From NCBI RefSeq assembly GCF_024139115.2, contig NC_085140.1, positions 232,316,371-232,380,370 of the forward strand: a stretch of DNA of 64,000 nucleotides, read 5' to 3'. Positions 63,364 to 64,000 of the stretch are shown piece after piece. Source of the DNA: Armigeres subalbatus (lineage: Eukaryota > Arthropoda > Insecta > Diptera > Culicidae). Position numbers and translations under genes: made by a program. Position 1 is the stretch's first letter, and every line of letters starts with the position of its first letter. A model generated the notes under the pieces. That model did not search any database. It was not told the DNA's origin and saw nothing but the letters and a program-made list of their open reading frames with translations.

Positions 63364-63870
63364 GGGTAACCGTACCCTTACTGGAGGTAGTACCAATAGT
63401 TGAGGTAGTGGGATTTTAATGAAATTTATATTCATACAATATATTCATTAATTAATCAAATTTTTCATACTTAACGACGGTGTTAGTTGATGCATCGTGC
63501 TTCAAATATCCTGTTAAATGCAACTTATTCTAAAATTTCGCTTGAAAAACTATTGAAAACGATTATTATCCTTAGTAAAATAGATTCCCTTGCTCTAGTA
63601 GTAGTGCAACCGTACCAATAGTGACGAGTGTCATAAGAAATCAATGGATAGCACCACTACGGGAACCAAAGTTAATTCTTACCACCACTAAAGGAACTGT
63701 GTACTGTAACTGTGGAACTGTGTGTGGTGCAAGCAATATTTGGTTAGCAAATTTATTAGTTTATCTATTGGCAAGACATGAAATCTGTAAATTTCCCATA
63801 ATAATCGGTTTTTAAAAAATATTTTCTTTCGTGGATCTACTTATACCTCCACTATTGGTACCGTTACCCC
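63364..63870. mobile_element. MITE with GGGTAAC termini
   Basis: Left end GGGTAACCGTACCCTTACTG (63364) and right end inverted, ACTATTGGTACCGTTACCCC (63851-63870). Internal ACCAATAGT motifs occur at about 63391 and 63612. Related in termini and internal motifs to the MITE at 3991-4484. The exact duplication is unclear. Non-coding apart from a chance 64-codon frame. Confidence 0.6.
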
Positions 63871-64000
63871 ACACATATAAAAATATGTTGTGATTTTAAA
63901 TGTATTTTAGTATTTTCATGCACATATTTGGACCATGCATATAAATACAACATTCAATCGACCTTACTGTTATTTTAAATCGAAATAAATTTTAACCGTG

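Overview
The window looks like nuclear DNA of a culicine mosquito, most likely Aedes. It is AT-rich, has no operons and no convincing intact host gene, and is almost entirely transposable elements. The best taxonomic marker is a complete Feilai-type tRNA-derived SINE (62889-63186, minus strand, 14-bp target-site duplication). Other support comes from insect-type Ty3/gypsy elements, several copies of an RTE-like endonuclease/reverse-transcriptase LINE, other tRNA-derived SINEs, and many TA- or TTA-flanked MITEs.

Layout. 1-4537: intergenic DNA with a 5'-truncated RTE-like LINE tail, a 24-bp minisatellite, a tRNA-derived SINE and a TA-flanked MITE. 4538-15979: a young 11.4-kb Ty3/gypsy-type LTR retrotransposon with 1.88-kb LTRs about 0.5% different, an AAAC duplication, gag, pol, and a 1.9-kb non-coding tail where env would sit. 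15980-29330: a dispersed repeat, SINE, PIF/Harbinger-like element, nested MITEs, a LINE RT fragment, repeats and a second 24-bp minisatellite. 29870-31455: decayed LINE and SINE pieces. 34229-40726 (minus): a very young LTR element (LTRs about 0.2% apart plus homopolymer changes) that carries gag but no protease, reverse transcriptase or integrase. 41068-41995: a MITE, then a 690-bp foldback palindrome. 43600-53163: two RTE-like LINEs, one with a 14-bp duplication, plus a dispersed repeat holding a 207-bp solo LTR. 53682-57880: a possible solo LTR, a tandem-repeat retroposon, a decayed hAT-like transposase with a 53-bp intron, and a tRNA-like unit inside an inverted repeat. 58153-59937: an internally deleted LINE. 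60815-63870: mainly non-coding DNA, Feilai and a MITE.

How the parts relate. The first LTR element has everything needed for reverse transcription and integration except an uninterrupted pol: a one-base shift near 11822 separates the integrase C-terminus. Its gag/pol junction has a textbook -1 frameshift signal, A AAA AAC in the gag frame, five bases, then a GC-rich hairpin, and also an overlapping TAATG stop/start. The second LTR element has a related Gag, its own primer-binding site and LTRs, but must borrow its enzymes, so it resembles a TR-GAG-type non-autonomous family. Several insertions can be proved inside the window because paralogous repeats act as empty sites for one another: the 48.4-49.0 kb repeat lacks the 11.4-kb element, and its paralogue at 16 kb lacks the solo LTR.

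All assignments come from reading the sequence and translated motifs. No database search was run. Family names below the superfamily level are tentative.
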